Assembly (NCBI GenBank): GCA_963680875.1
Contig: OY804575.1
Location: 106,045,505 to 106,109,504 of the forward strand
Direction of reading: 5' to 3'
Source of the DNA: Bathymodiolus brooksi
Taxonomy: Eukaryota; Mollusca; Bivalvia; Mytilida; Modiolidae
Length of the DNA stretch: 64,000 nucleotides
The translations under genes and the position numbers were made by a program. The notes beneath the pieces were generated by a model. It was not told where the DNA came from, made no database searches, and saw only the letters and a list, made by a program, of their open reading frames with translations. The stretch's first letter is position 1; every line of letters begins with the position of its first letter. Of this stretch, positions 45,057 to 56,006 are shown in pieces.

Positions 45057-45300
45057 TGGTGTTTAACGCCACTTTCAACAATATATCAGTTATATCGTGG
45101 CGGTCAGCGTTATTGGTGGAGGAAACCGGAGGACCCAGAGAAATCCACCGACCTGTCGCAAGTCACTGACAAACTTTATCACATAATGTTGTACACCTCA
45201 CCCTCCTCGAGATTCGAACTCACAACATCAGTGACGATAGGCACTGATTGTATAAGAAGTTGTAAATCCTACTACCATACGATCACGGGCACGACGGCTC
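45057..45300 (-). mobile_element. SINE family 2 (copy 2)
   Basis: On the plus strand it starts tgatggtgtttaacgccact and contains ttatatcgtggcgg, ggtggaggaaacc, gattcgaactcacaac (B-box reversed) and gatcacgggcacgacggctc. It lies in an intron of receptor B, in the gene's own orientation. Confidence 0.85.
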
Positions 45301-45392
45301 CTAATTGTCTTTGATATCTTTTTTTAAAACCAGGTAAGTTACTTCATCATATATGAAAAATAAATAATATATTGTTTTTTTTATATGTTTAC

Positions 45393-45536
45393 CACACTTC
45401 ATCAGCTGTCCAAGTTGTCTTCTAGGTTTACATCCAGATGTGTCTGTACAGACACCATTTTCTCTTTCACATGAATCCAATAAACAACCATCACAAGATT
45501 CTTTACAATTGTAACCATAGTAACCATGACTACATT
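45393..45536 (-). CDS. Receptor B: EGF-like exon, variant type
   Basis: This 144-nt, phase 1-1 exon lies between cattatag and gtaaac. It encodes CSHGYYGYNCKESCDGC, LLDSCERENGVC and TDTSGCKPRRQLGQLMKC, eight cysteines. The last loop (RRQLGQLMK) is unlike the GYxGxxC loops of its neighbours. The donor was chosen because it keeps phase 1. Confidence 0.75.
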
Positions 45537-46004
45537 CTATAATGGAAGAGTATTAAAATAATGGATAATAAGCAAAAACAATAAATAACACGATGGTAAA
45601 GAAATAAACTTATATTATATCTGATTATCATGAATTGAAAATCGGAAAAGTCGTTCCTTTGGAAAACCCGGATGACACATATGTTCCATATGTAGTATTC
45701 TCTAGCATCCAACAGCCCTTATAGCTGGAATATACATATATTTTGAGCTATATTCGGGAATTTATTTTATGTTTAAAATGTATGCACTGGATAGGCCATA
45801 TCTCTGTTTTTAGCAAGATGTTTCCATTTCAGGAACTGATTAGCATTGTACCTTAACGCAAGAAATGTACTATTTTTTTTAACTATGTGAGTGAGCAAAA
45901 TTTCAGCTATATCATGCGGAGAACAAGTTAAATTTCAATGAAATGGTGATGAGGTCCGCTTTGTACTAGACCAACACGCTTAGTTGATTTTTTTCATAGT
46001 GCTA

Positions 46005-46212
46005 GTTCACTGAAAGAACAGTCCATGGATAGATATGTCGCCCCAATCGTACACATTAATCTGATTCCGGGCCAACTAGTCTTTGCTCTTTCTCCTTAAT
46101 GCCGCGTGCTTAGCGGAGAAGAAACAAAATACCAACTCTACAGTCTTTGGTTTGACTACGATCTACCACACTCGAGGCGAGAGTACGCTAACTATTACAC
46201 CACCGATGCGGT
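46005..46212 (-). mobile_element. SINE family 1 (copy 2)
   Basis: It matches 7922-8130 as reverse complement: caccgatgcggtt head, cactcgaggcgagagtacgc, ttctccttaatgccgcgtgc and attccgggcc. It lies in an intron of receptor B. Confidence 0.75.
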
Positions 46213-46871
46213 TAAACCTAAACAATAAATGTACGTATTAGAATTAAGATTCCATTGGTCACCTATATTAGGCAAATAGAAAAGAGAAGCAAATGATAGC
46301 TATTAATACTAATTGTGTTTGTTGGTGTTGTAATACTTTTGTGATTTGTGAGATAAAAAAAAACGAAATTGTTTCATGATATATGATTTCGTTATTTGTT
46401 CTCTTTTGTTAATACATATACATGATGAAAATTATTCCAGAAAAGCGTTGTGAGCACTAAATGTGATATCTACGTTTTTACTATATCAATCGAGTACACC
46501 TCTGTGATATTGATGATCGTGTCTGTTACTTGAGTTATTTACTTTATTTTTTGTTTCTGTAAAAAATGAAATTTGAATATGTACATGTATCAATCAATTT
46601 CAGTTTTATATTTGACTTCAGAAAAGGACGTGATAATGGTATGTCTGTACATAATCTACGAACATGACCGTCAACACACGAAGGTGTCAATTTAACTAAG
46701 GATGCCATTCTCTTTATATATGTTGCGGTCTGGGAATTTCCGTATAAAATATTATAGATATATATCGTTTTGAACTTGTATAATAGTATGGACTAACGGA
46801 ACTGGTGATAGAAATCGGCATGAATACTACAAGTAGCTAATTGGTATTGACTAAGTATGTATTAAAAGTAC

Positions 46872-46985
46872 CTGTACTACAGGTAATGCCTTCATATCCA
46901 CGTTGACATCCACCAGCAGGACATGGCTGGTTGGTACAGTGGCAATTACTAGCACAGTTATAGACAAATGCTCCCGATTCACATA
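46872..46985 (-). CDS. Receptor B: EGF-like exon with a 21-nt in-frame deletion
   Basis: This 114-nt, phase 1-1 exon lies between ttttgtag and gtacttt. It encodes CESGAFVYNCASNCHC, NQPC, then directly PAGGCQRGYEGITCSTG. Compared with 44059-44193 seven residues including one cysteine are missing, leaving seven cysteines, so one disulphide partner is unpaired. The frame and splice sites remain intact. Confidence 0.8.
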
Positions 46986-47211
46986 CTACAAAATAAATGG
47001 TAATAGTATGCATATAGACTAGGGATTAACATACAATTATAGTATTTTGATGCGATCAATGCAACGATGTATACACCATATGAAATTGTGTCGATCGTAG
47101 GTGCAGTCCGATGTTCGATACATTTATTTAGTCTATGAATCCAGGTATTGACCGATATCAAATGGCTATCATTGTTTTATTATTTTAATTTATTATTAAT
47201 ATTATTACTAT

Positions 47212-49345
47212 CTAACTTTCTTGTTTAATTTATTGAGGAAAACATCACCTTCAATGCCTTTCAAGGTGGTGATCGATCTATACCGCCACTTCAAGTTGAA
47301 AATGACATGATACAAGACGATAACAAAAAAGCTGAATTGTTTAATGACTAATTTTGCAAACAAGCTGACCTTAATGATTCTGAAACCTCTGTGCCTGATA
47401 TTACCGATATATTGATCAATGGTCTTGAACAAATTACTGTTACAGAAAACGAAGTGGAAGATATATTGAAGATACTTGATACATCTAAAGCTATTGGGCC
47501 TGACCTGTTAAACCCTAGGCTCCTTAAATAAGCAGCATCTATACTTAAATATCCCTTATGTACACTGTTTAATTTATCATTAACACTTTCTACCTTTCCA
47601 TCAGAATGGAAATATGCTAATGTGACCCCTGTTTTTAAAAAAGATTGTCCCAGTAATTTGAAAAACTACAGACCAATTTCCTTCTTTAGTATACTTGCCA
47701 AGGTAATGGAGCGATTAGTCTATAAACATATTTATAACTATTTGATTGACAATAACTTAATTACTTCCCATCAATCTGGTTTTACTCCTGGAGATTCTGC
47801 CGTTAATCTACTCCTGTACATCACAAATGAATTTGGTAGAACGTTGGACGAAGGTAAGGAAGTGAGAGTTGTCTTTTGCGATATAAGTAAAGCATTTGAC
47901 CGAGTTTGGCACAAGGGATTACTTCGTAAGCTTGAATCAATAGGGATTAGAGAATCATTATTATCTTGGGTGAAAAACTACTTGTCTGAAAGAAAACAAC
48001 GTGTCGTAATTAATAATTCAACTTCTAGTTGGCGTGACATAAATGCTGGTGTACCCCAGGGATCGATTCTAGGTCCTCTTTTGTTCATTGTTTTCATAAA
48101 TGACATACTGACCGATATTAATTCGACTATAAAAGTATTTGCCGATGACACTAGTCTGTACTTAATTGTAGACGATCCACAAGAAACAGCACAAACACTC
48201 AATGATGACCTAGTGAAATTGCATGCATGGTCTACAAAATGGCTGGTAAATTTTAATCCACAGAAAACTGAAACCATGACTATCTCTCGAAAATTAAATA
48301 AACCCCATCAACCTAACCTTATTATGAATAATACTATCATTAGTACTGTTACTGAACATAAACTTCTTGGACTACAACTTTCTGACGATGGTAATTGGAA
48401 TAAACATATTGACATGAAAACTAAAAAAGCATTCTCACGTGTTAACATTTTAAGGAAATTCAAATTTATACTGGATCGGAAAACTCTAGAAACAATTTAT
48501 ATTACTTTTATAAGACCATTACTAGAATATGCGGATGTTGTTTGGGATACCAAGACTCAAATACTAATTAACAAACTAGAAAATGTTCAGGTTGAGGCTG
48601 CTAGAATCGTGACTGGGGGTACCAGACTTGTATCCTTAAGTAATCTATATATTGAAACCGAGTGGGAAAAATTGAAAGATAGAAGGGAAAGGCATAGAAC
48701 GATTCAATTTTATAAGATGTCAAATAATCTAACTCCTCAATATCTTAGTAACTTAATTCCGCAAAATTTCGGCATGATCCATGACCACAATACTCGTCAT
48801 ACCTCACGTATTCCTCCAGTACGCACTCGAACATCGCTCTACGCAAGTTATTTCATACCCTCCAGTGTACAACTATGGAACAAACAGCCAGAAAATATTA
48901 AATCAAGCAGATCTGTTCAGATAATTAAATCAAATCTTCAACCCCAAAATAATACTAAACCCATTTATTATTATATTGGTACTCGACTGGGACAAATTTT
49001 ACACACTAGGTTGCGTAAGCAATGCAGCTCTCTCAATCATCACTTATTTCGTAAAAACATTGTAAATTCCCCAATTTGTCAATGTGGGGCAACAGAAACC
49101 ACGGCCCATTTTCTGCTACATTGTCCCCGTCACAATGCAGCAAGACTGAGATATATTCACACCATTAATTTACCAATTAACTTAAATACGGATTTATTAT
49201 TGTTTGGCTCTACAGACTTAACGAATATTGTAGATACAGATATATTCTTAAACGTGTAGAAGTTCATCATAAGTAGTAAACGATTCACCTCTTAACCATA
49301 TTCACACAACCTAAACATGTAAAAAAAAAAAAAAAAAAAAAAAAA
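47212..49345 (+). mobile_element. Second LINE, 5'-truncated, with 25-base poly(A)
   Basis: The copy starts inside the linker after the endonuclease and runs in one frame to TAG at 49257, with only two stops (TAA at 47349 and 47529). It ends with a poly(A) of 25 at 49321-49345, about 60 bases after the stop. No target-site duplication was recognised. It lies antisense in the receptor B intron between the 46872 and 49748 exons. It looks younger than the LINE at 14.5 kb. Confidence 0.9.
47622..49259 (+). pseudogene. LINE reverse transcriptase, catalytic motifs intact
   Basis: The 545-residue frame has the full motif series: NYRPISFFSILAKVMERL, FCDISKAFDRVWHKGLL, NAGVPQGSILGPLLFIVFIN, the catalytic TIKVFADDTSLYL, HAWSTKWLVNFNPQKTE, and LLGLQLS. 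The C-terminus has a Cys/His motif CQCGATETTAHFLLHC. Frame and motifs are intact here, but the element lacks its endonuclease and has two stops upstream, so it could act only if translated from an internal start. The C-terminal Cys/His motif links it to the same broad LINE group as the 14.5-17.8 kb copy. Confidence 0.9.
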
Positions 49346-49747
49346 GCACTTGCACTTTTACACTTCATTTGTTTGTTTCTTTTTATTTATTTATTTTTTT
49401 CTTACTGAAGCACACCAAATAACATTAACAACGACTGATTAACACTTGATAATTCTCAATACACTTCTACCTTTCGATACTAATTAAACCTTGAACACCA
49501 GATAACAACAGGGATACGGATTAACATAACACTTGTTTCCGAATCCTATTGATTAATTTAAATGTATATAGAATTTATATGTGTATTATCATAATGTGTA
49601 ATATTGAATTAATTAATAAAATATGTTTATACTAATGACTTTCAATATTAATCAAAAGTTTGAATCGTTAAAAATTTTAATGTGTGTCAATGCTTATTAC
49701 AATGTCTTGCATTTAATCCTTTAAGACTGCAAATTATAAATTCGTAC

Positions 49748-49882
49748 CTGTACTGCAAGTATTCCCTTTGTATCCAAGTTGACATCTACCAGCAGGACAT
49801 GTACCATTTATAGGATTACATGGTTGTTTGACACGGTGACAAATACTAGAACATTGATTTCCAAATGTTCTCGATGCACATG
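49748..49882 (-). CDS. Receptor B: EGF-like exon with one cysteine lost
   Basis: This 135-nt, phase 1-1 exon lies between ttttttcag and gtacg. It encodes CASRTFGNQCSSICHR, KQPCNPINGTC and PAGRCQLGYKGNTCSTG. The fourth cysteine (CHC in the sister exon) is Arg, leaving seven. Length, splice sites and the rest match 44059-44193 closely. Confidence 0.8.
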
Positions 49883-49939
49883 CTGAAAAATGAATGTATT
49901 TTCTGTGTATATTAAGTAAGCAATAATACCTTATATTGT

Positions 49940-50025
49940 TGACTGATTTTGTCTTTTTGTATACTTATGAGTTTTGACTTTCCCTTTGTAAGATTGCTCG
50001 GAGTTCGGTAATTTTGTTATTACCC
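49940..50025 (-). repeat. Interspersed repeat family 3 (copy 4, short)
   Basis: It contains acttatgagttttgactttc, agttcggtaattttgttatt and ends accc; it is the reverse complement of 8356-8438. Confidence 0.75.
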
Positions 50026-50869
50026 ATATAAGTTTTCATTCAATAGGTTTCTTACGCTTTTAAAACCATATGCACTGAGGTATCCAACTGCCTCCGCTTT
50101 GCAAAAAGCTGAAGTAATAATTTTGTTCCATAACGTTTGTTTCTTGGAATACATTTTCGTCGTTACTATTGTATGTTATGCCTTTAGAAAATATTTATCT
50201 TATGTCTTGACAATGAGTAGCATAGTGTCTTTATTTCTAAGACAAAAAACAGGAACTGTTGTCTGTGTCTTTCCGATTTTGAATTAAAGATTGACCCTTC
50301 AGTATTCTCTAACGATTGTTTTTATTCGCTCCCGCCTGCCAATCGATAGGTTATTTTCTATTACCTTGACTTTGTGTAAAGCTCCTTCCTTCATGTGGTT
50401 AGGGGAAAAGAGATGTCGTCTCAGGGGAAAATTGGCATTCATTTGGCTTCACTCTTATGACCATTGATACCTTTATGAAACTATTGAACAGTTTAACCCA
50501 CGTATTGGCGGCAACAAATGCCACATTGCAAAAGGTGAATGACCATGCAAGATTTGCAGTTAACGTTGATAATGATGGCATTTTTTTCAACCTCCACCGT
50601 GACTTTGCTGTGTAAAATCGGTGTTGCTTCAATATTTTTGCAATTCATGCAGCGTTTATTCAACAACATTTACATTTACATTTCCTGGTTAGCATGTCGT
50701 GGAATATTAATGGAATAAATATGTAACTCGACTCTTACGGATTTCGTTGAGAATCTTCAGTTAAGGTGTATTCTGTGTGACTTACTTCAATTACACAAGA
50801 CAATAAAACATTAGAAATATTAAATGTGGTGTCTGAGTATATAAGATCAGTAGCTATTAGTTAACTTAC

Positions 50870-50960
50870 ACTTGTCACAATAGTCCCCACGTCGACCTAT
50901 TTTACAACCTTGTGTACATTTACCTGAGGCAGTATCATATATATCATTTAGACAGTTAGC
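50870..50960 (-). CDS. Receptor B: short EGF-like piece
   Basis: The minus strand reads NCLNDIYDTASGKCTQGC then IGRRGDYCDK, ending before a strong donor (gtaagtt) in phase 1. The upstream acceptor is unclear; cctcag near 50920 is one option. It resembles the next piece upstream (51023-51107), so the two look like duplicates of a half-EGF module. It may be partly decayed. Confidence 0.5.
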
Positions 50961-51022
50961 AAATAAAAAAAAATAACAACAAAAACGTGTACATAATGAT
51001 CTTAAAATTATCTATTCATTAC

Positions 51023-51107
51023 GCCGGTCACAATTGTCTCCATCCTGGCCTATTGTACAGCCCCACACACAGTTACCATTACCACGATAACAATGTCCAT
51101 CAACACA
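51023..51107 (-). CDS. Receptor B: short EGF-like piece fused to the lectin exon
   Basis: It reads CVDGHCYRGNGNC, then WGCTIGQDGDNCDR, ending before a possible donor gtaatg in phase 1. It follows the lectin-domain exon with no intron but in another frame, so either an intron boundary is hidden or a one-base indel separates them. Confidence 0.5.
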
Positions 51108-51344
51108 CGTTTACTTCGACATGACACAGTTCTAGTATCGCTTAAGCACTGTATCCTGCAGGGTCATTACCGCCTTCGTCGCTTTCATTATAGAAAATAA
51201 CAAACTGTCCTAAGTGATTACAATTAACATCCTGATATACGGGTGGAAGTTCTGGTCCTTTGTCATGATAACAGAGATAACCATCAGTCTTTGATGTACT
51301 TGAGTTACTAACGTACAAAGAATATCCGGCAAGACGGTGCCTGT
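51108..51344 (-). pseudogene. Receptor B: second lectin-like (FTP / F5/8-type) exon, in-frame stop
   Basis: After the acceptor ttttgacag the exon starts in phase 1 and reads HRLAGYSLYVSNSSTSKTDG, YLCYHDKGPELPP, CNHLGQFVIFYNE and DPAGYSA. A TAA follows at 51142, and the same frame then reads AILELCHVEVNVC, the normal end of this domain type. The LxGYSLYVSN, CYHD and CNxxGQFVIFYNE motifs identify the fucolectin/tachylectin-4/pentraxin-1 (FTP) domain found at the N-terminus of many bivalve multi-EGF proteins. The domain binds fucose-type sugars in lectins. The stop truncates the protein unless it is a sequencing error or an allele. Confidence 0.75.
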
Positions 51345-51479
51345 CTGTCAAAATATTAAATATAGTATTATAAAGATCAAAACCTGACTTAAAAATGGTT
51401 CTCATGCAATAGGAGAAAAAGGGAAGCCAATAAATAACGCAAGACACATATCAATATAGAAAGACAAATATATAATGTA

Positions 51480-52860
51480 CAAATAAAATACTCCTTGTTG
51501 AAAAGTATTCAGTGAAATGCATACACATGACGAAAAATGCTATTGACAATTATATTTCGGTTCAAAATTATTGTTTTCCTTTTTTGTCTCACGATAGCCT
51601 TGTGTCCTATTTAATAGTTACATGATGATTGAGGACATCGTATCTCTTTAATAGATCTCATATTATCCATATCTGTATTACGAAGTTTAAATATATTAAA
51701 CGAAAGTCAAACAGTGACGAATAGCAATTCCACAAACCTCATCAAAACGAATAGCAATAAGACTTCAAGAAAACTGCACAATTAGTACCCATTTGAAATA
51801 CGTGTTGTTTGTTGAAAAACCTGGCCACCAAACACAATTATGTTGTCGACAAAAACAAGTGTAGTATTAAAAGATAATTTTTTATAGTATTTTTGTGAAG
51901 ACTTGTCTTTGCCCATCTGCTTTGGTCATATATATTAAGAACCAATTACTTTAATCAAGTATTAAGCTTGGTGTGAGGGATGGTGGTTTAAAGGGCATAT
52001 TGGAAGTCAATTGTTTTAATACTGTTGCTAAAATGGAAATACCTATGTTTAATAAACTCTAATAGACCTTCAGAATACTGGAAGATGTACATCTGATTCA
52101 CAGTTTCAGTGTGAAATACTTTTGAAAGTCAGAGTTGTGTGTTAATAAAATACAATATTGTGGAAATATATTTCGTTGGACATTTGGCTGACCTATGCAT
52201 AGTTCACTTCTTGTATCTATGAATATGCAGGGCATGTATCTAATACATGACTGATTTATGATTGACAAGAATGTCCTTAATGTTTGTTAGTGCTGTGGGT
52301 AGGATTACCAATTAAATTGTATATTTCCAGTCCCTTAATTAAGTAATTTATATGCCATGTTTTCCACATACATAAGTTATGTGAGGTCTTGTTAGCTGGT
52401 ATAGCGCCTTATTTTGTTAGCGGTGTCGGAATAGAATTACACCAGTCATTAAATTGCAGCTGGAAAAACATGCCATTAAGGTTGGATAGAAGATATGCAA
52501 CATCCGTGCCCTTGAAAATAGATGAAGAATGTGTGCCCATTATTTAAGTCTCTGAAATCTAAACTTCTATTAACTATCTCACGACACTAAAATATTTAGC
52601 TTGTAATGCGAATTCTATGATGTAAGACCCAACGGTGTTGTTAGGTTATATTTTAAATGCATTTATTTCTATTCACAATATTTTGTCTTTTGCTTTTTAG
52701 AAGCGCAGCCTTGTCAATAAAGTTTATGTTGTACAGTAAAACGTCGATATTGAAACTCACTCTGCACCTATGTTTGTAATTTTGGTGGTAATAGTTGTAG
52801 TACATGGAATAATTTGTACACATTTATCTTTAAAGTATGGAGGTTCATTGTTAATTCACT
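51480..52860. other. Intron stretch with no exon seen
   Basis: Sequence between the two lectin-domain exons. No further coding segment or named repeat could be supported on either strand. Confidence 0.45.
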
Positions 52861-52867
52861 ATTAATT

Positions 52868-53002
52868 GGTTGTGATGAAAGACATGGTGAAAACTGCGAT
52901 TATGCATACATTTTTTGCTATAATAGCTTAGAGATAAACGTGTCTCCATGGTGTCTATGTAATCCAACAGGCTGGAAGAATCTACCAACTGAATGTTTTA
53001 AT
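52868..53002 (+). pseudogene. Possible EGF-like relic on the opposite strand
   Basis: Plus-strand reading GCDERHGENCDYAYIFCYNS, then WCLCNPTGWKNLPTEC, has the cysteine rhythm of an EGF repeat. There is no clean acceptor or donor and it opposes the direction of receptor B, so it would be an inverted, isolated exon remnant or chance. Confidence 0.35.
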
Positions 53003-53397
53003 GTGAATATGGTTCAGTTCAATTTATAAAAATGATAAAACGTCCCTGCTTGGCCATTAACCAAATGTCCACGTCTTATAAATATTAAGACTAATCGACA
53101 GTTTGCAATAAGCGAATGCATTTAGCTGCTCTCACATTTTAACGTTTATCTATGTTTTTACCAATGTGGTTCAATTTTCCCTCTTTCTGTGATTTTTTTC
53201 TGTTGAGTTTTGTAGCTGTTTCGACATTGTTATTTTATTTTCATTTTATTTTTTTGTTAAAATATGCAAGTGAATGATGATGAAAAACTGAATTGACAAA
53301 TGACCACGGATATGTTCCACTTGTCGTAAGCGCTTCAAATTTGTCTGCATAGTCAGATATATTTCACAAGGGAATATTGAGTGGACCTTGAACTTAC

Positions 53398-53556
53398 CGT
53401 CACTTTGGAAAAAAATCTTGACATTTGTAATATATATTGTATCAACAGGAAACGTCAACATCCACCACGCCCTATACCGCGTGGGAGAATACTGTGTTAC
53501 AGTACATGATCCACTAAGGAAGTCATGTGTACGTCCACCAGTAATGGCTAAATGTG
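53398..53556 (-). CDS. Receptor B: first visible lectin-like (FTP) exon
   Basis: This 159-nt, phase 1-1 exon runs from cttgacag to gtaagttc. It encodes ITGGRTHDFLSGSCTVTQYS, then TRYRAWWMLTFPVDTIYITN and VKIFFQSDG. The C-x(n)-AWWxL...IxxIxIxF pattern is the front half of the FTP/F5/8-type beta-sandwich and leads in phase into the 51344 exon. The polypyrimidine tract is weak, and a second AG nine bases on is an alternative start. Confidence 0.75.
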
Positions 53557-54189
53557 CTGTCAAGTTAAGGTTTCTATATTGTCAATAATAATATGAGCTT
53601 TGGGAGGCAGCTCCGTTTGGTGATAGGTTTTCTGTGTATTGAAATAACATTAATCATGGTTAATTACAATAAAATAGAACATCGTTAACTCCGATAAGCA
53701 GTGCACTCGGTTATCTCAAAGTATATATCTAACAAGATCGTAGTTGAAATTTATATATCCTTAATAACTCGAGAACTCGACTAAAGTAAAATCATATGGC
53801 CTTTCGATGTTGATTCAACAAGGTTTTACATTTATAAACAAAAAATCATCAGCAATATTGTTTTCCTATAGAGGTCAAATATTTAGGTGATTAAGAGTCA
53901 TTAATGACCCTATTACAAAATATACTATTATAGTTTCGTGTTGTGCTATTCATTACGATGTCTGCATACAAACTATGTTCCGTTCGTCTTTACCTCCAGT
54001 GTGTTGCTTTATTTACATTATTGGTGTTTACGTGCGCATAGTAGTGTTTTGCTTTTCGTCGTCTTGAGTATCCGATGTTGCCAGTTTCTCTGGGTTGTAC
54101 TATTTTGATTGCCCTTCGGTATTATCTAACGTTTATTTACTATAGTAACAGCAAAAGAAATGCATGTGTTATTTTACTATATATTTTGT

Positions 54190-54820
54190 ATGTCAAGCAA
54201 TAACTAATTCTTGCCGCGGAATACTGCACATAGCTGTAATAACTGTTCGGGAATATGCACGTACCGGAAAATATTTTAGCGCAGAATTGCACGTCGAACT
54301 AATAACTGGTATTAAAATCCACCTTTGATGTAAATCTATTGTCAAAACTCTCCATTATTTTTAAGGAATGAAGAGTTATTGTTCTCTTTGTACTTTAGAT
54401 ATTATACACATACTATATTTGTTACAAGATTAATAATTAATAAAAGTACAATGGGTGGATTTTAAGTTGGAGAATGTCCTCGTATCTCTCCATTTCTTAA
54501 ATACAATGGGCCTTGGCTCCTTCGGGGCCTCGGCTCCATTATTTTAAGAGTAACTTGGACATTCTCCTATGATTATTATACTTTACAATAGAAACCAAGC
54601 AAGAAATAATTAAGATATTTTAAAGTTTTATTCCATGGAACAAGAAATAACTCATTATTCCCGCGGCAAACTGCACGTAGGTCAAATAACTGTGAGGGAA
54701 TCTGCACGTAGCACAAGATAACTGTTTGAAATTGGCGCGCTTTTGCACGTCGAACCAATAACTAGATAATTCCCTCAGCACGTCGAACCAATAACTAGTT
54801 ATTTCCCTCATATTAGTTCA
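54190..54820. repeat. Cluster of short inverted and direct repeats
   Basis: The phrases gcacgtcgaaccaataacta (54748, 54779) and gcacgtcgaactaataactgg (54291) recur with aactgttcggg/aactgtgaggg words. Around 54465-54570 ggagaatgtcctcg and ggacattctcc face each other across the repeated phrase ccttggctcc/cctcggctcc. This is probably a decayed foldback element; the family is not known to me. Confidence 0.5.
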
Positions 54821-54841
54821 GCATAATAATACAGTTATATC

Positions 54842-54874
54842 CTTCATGAGAAGTTAATAACTTCTCATGAAGGC
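54842..54874. repeat. Perfect 33-bp palindrome
   Basis: ccttcatgagaagtta, one A, and its exact reverse complement. The 16-base arms give a tight hairpin or a dyad site. It lies in the first long intron of receptor B. Confidence 0.85.
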
Positions 54875-54949
54875 CATAATTGTATAATATTTATCATCTG
54901 CCAATAAAATAAAAATTGACGTCATTGTGAGCGGAGGGCTATGATCAAG

Positions 54950-55880
54950 CAGGATGTGTAGTGAATTTCAATGACCGTGTCAGTAAGTCAGAATAAAGCC
55001 TAAACGATGACACAACTTAATTGGACTTTGTTAATTTCATGATTAATGCATACACATATTAACTGAAATGATATCATATATTGTTTACACTGTGCATTCA
55101 ATATACAAACGCTGTTCTATCATTTAACTTTTGTTGATTTCCTTATCTGTGGTTTAATGCAATATAATAGCACACAGATTATTATCAATAATTATAAAAT
55201 TCATACAATATCTATAAATCCTGCTTTAGAACATATGCTAAAAGTGTCATCGACTAATCGTGAAGTTATTAACATACCATGTTCTTAATAAAGGATTAAG
55301 TAATCACTTTCTAATGTACCAACTATATACCTGCCCAGCCAATCGTTGTATATACAGTGATACATGGGTGAACCTTATATATATGTATTAATAAATATAC
55401 CTTTTTTGAAAGGAAAAGAAAAAGTAATCACAATTGTTTATTTAATCTAAATATCAATTAACAGCGAAGTAAAGCGGTTTATAATTCCACTAAAATTGCT
55501 TAATTTTCTTGAAAATCGCAATCCATTTCACGGAGTGCTTGCAAGTTAACACGCTCATGCAACCTGTCCTTGTGGTATGGTGCCTACACCTCCACAGCCC
55601 AACTGTTAAAATACTTTAAAAAAATACTAACTGCACACACAAACACATAATTAGAAACTGTCGTTAATTTAATAAAGGCATAATTTCAAAATGTTACAAA
55701 CTTCCCAGTAAGAGCATATATTGTTACACATATCCCTAATAGTAAGATCATATATGGCTAAAATATCCCGTATCACAACTTCTGCCACGTGCTCTCCAAT
55801 TTATTATTTTAAAGTCTTTCTCTTCCATATGTTGTATATATTTTGGAAGGCGTAATTCACACCATACGTTAACAAATACT
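54950..55880. other. Intron stretch, missing lectin exon not found
   Basis: An exon for the start of the lectin-like domain is expected between 53556 and 55884. I searched the minus strand for a phase 1-1 exon with a typical N-terminal FTP sequence and saw none. Confidence 0.4.
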
Positions 55881-55883
55881 TAC

Positions 55884-55935
55884 TTTGTGACATGACAATA
55901 GACATCAGTGATATCAATGCAACCAAGACTTTCAT
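55884..55935 (-). CDS. Receptor B: signal-peptide exon
   Basis: ATG at 55935 begins MKVLVALISLMSIVMSQ, a short Lys followed by a hydrophobic core and a small-residue end, as in a cleavable signal peptide. The exon ends phase 1 at a strong donor (AAAgtaagtatt), which suits the phase-1 start of the following modules. The protein would enter the secretory pathway. Confidence 0.75.
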
Positions 55936-55994
55936 TGTGTTCTAGTTACCACCTTCATAATAGAAAACAACACTGCAACATGCACACAGTAACA

Positions 55995-56006
55995 TATATA
56001 TACAGA
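55995..56006 (-). promoter_or_regulatory. Possible TATA box, receptor B
   Basis: tgtatatatatg on the minus strand about 60-70 bases upstream of the ATG, leaving a 5' UTR of some 30-40 bases. Confidence 0.4.

Noticed and set aside
50399..50640. A conserved-looking minus or plus frame (KVNDHARFAVNVDN)
   Set aside because: No family recognised, no splice context agreeing with receptor B; left unannotated.
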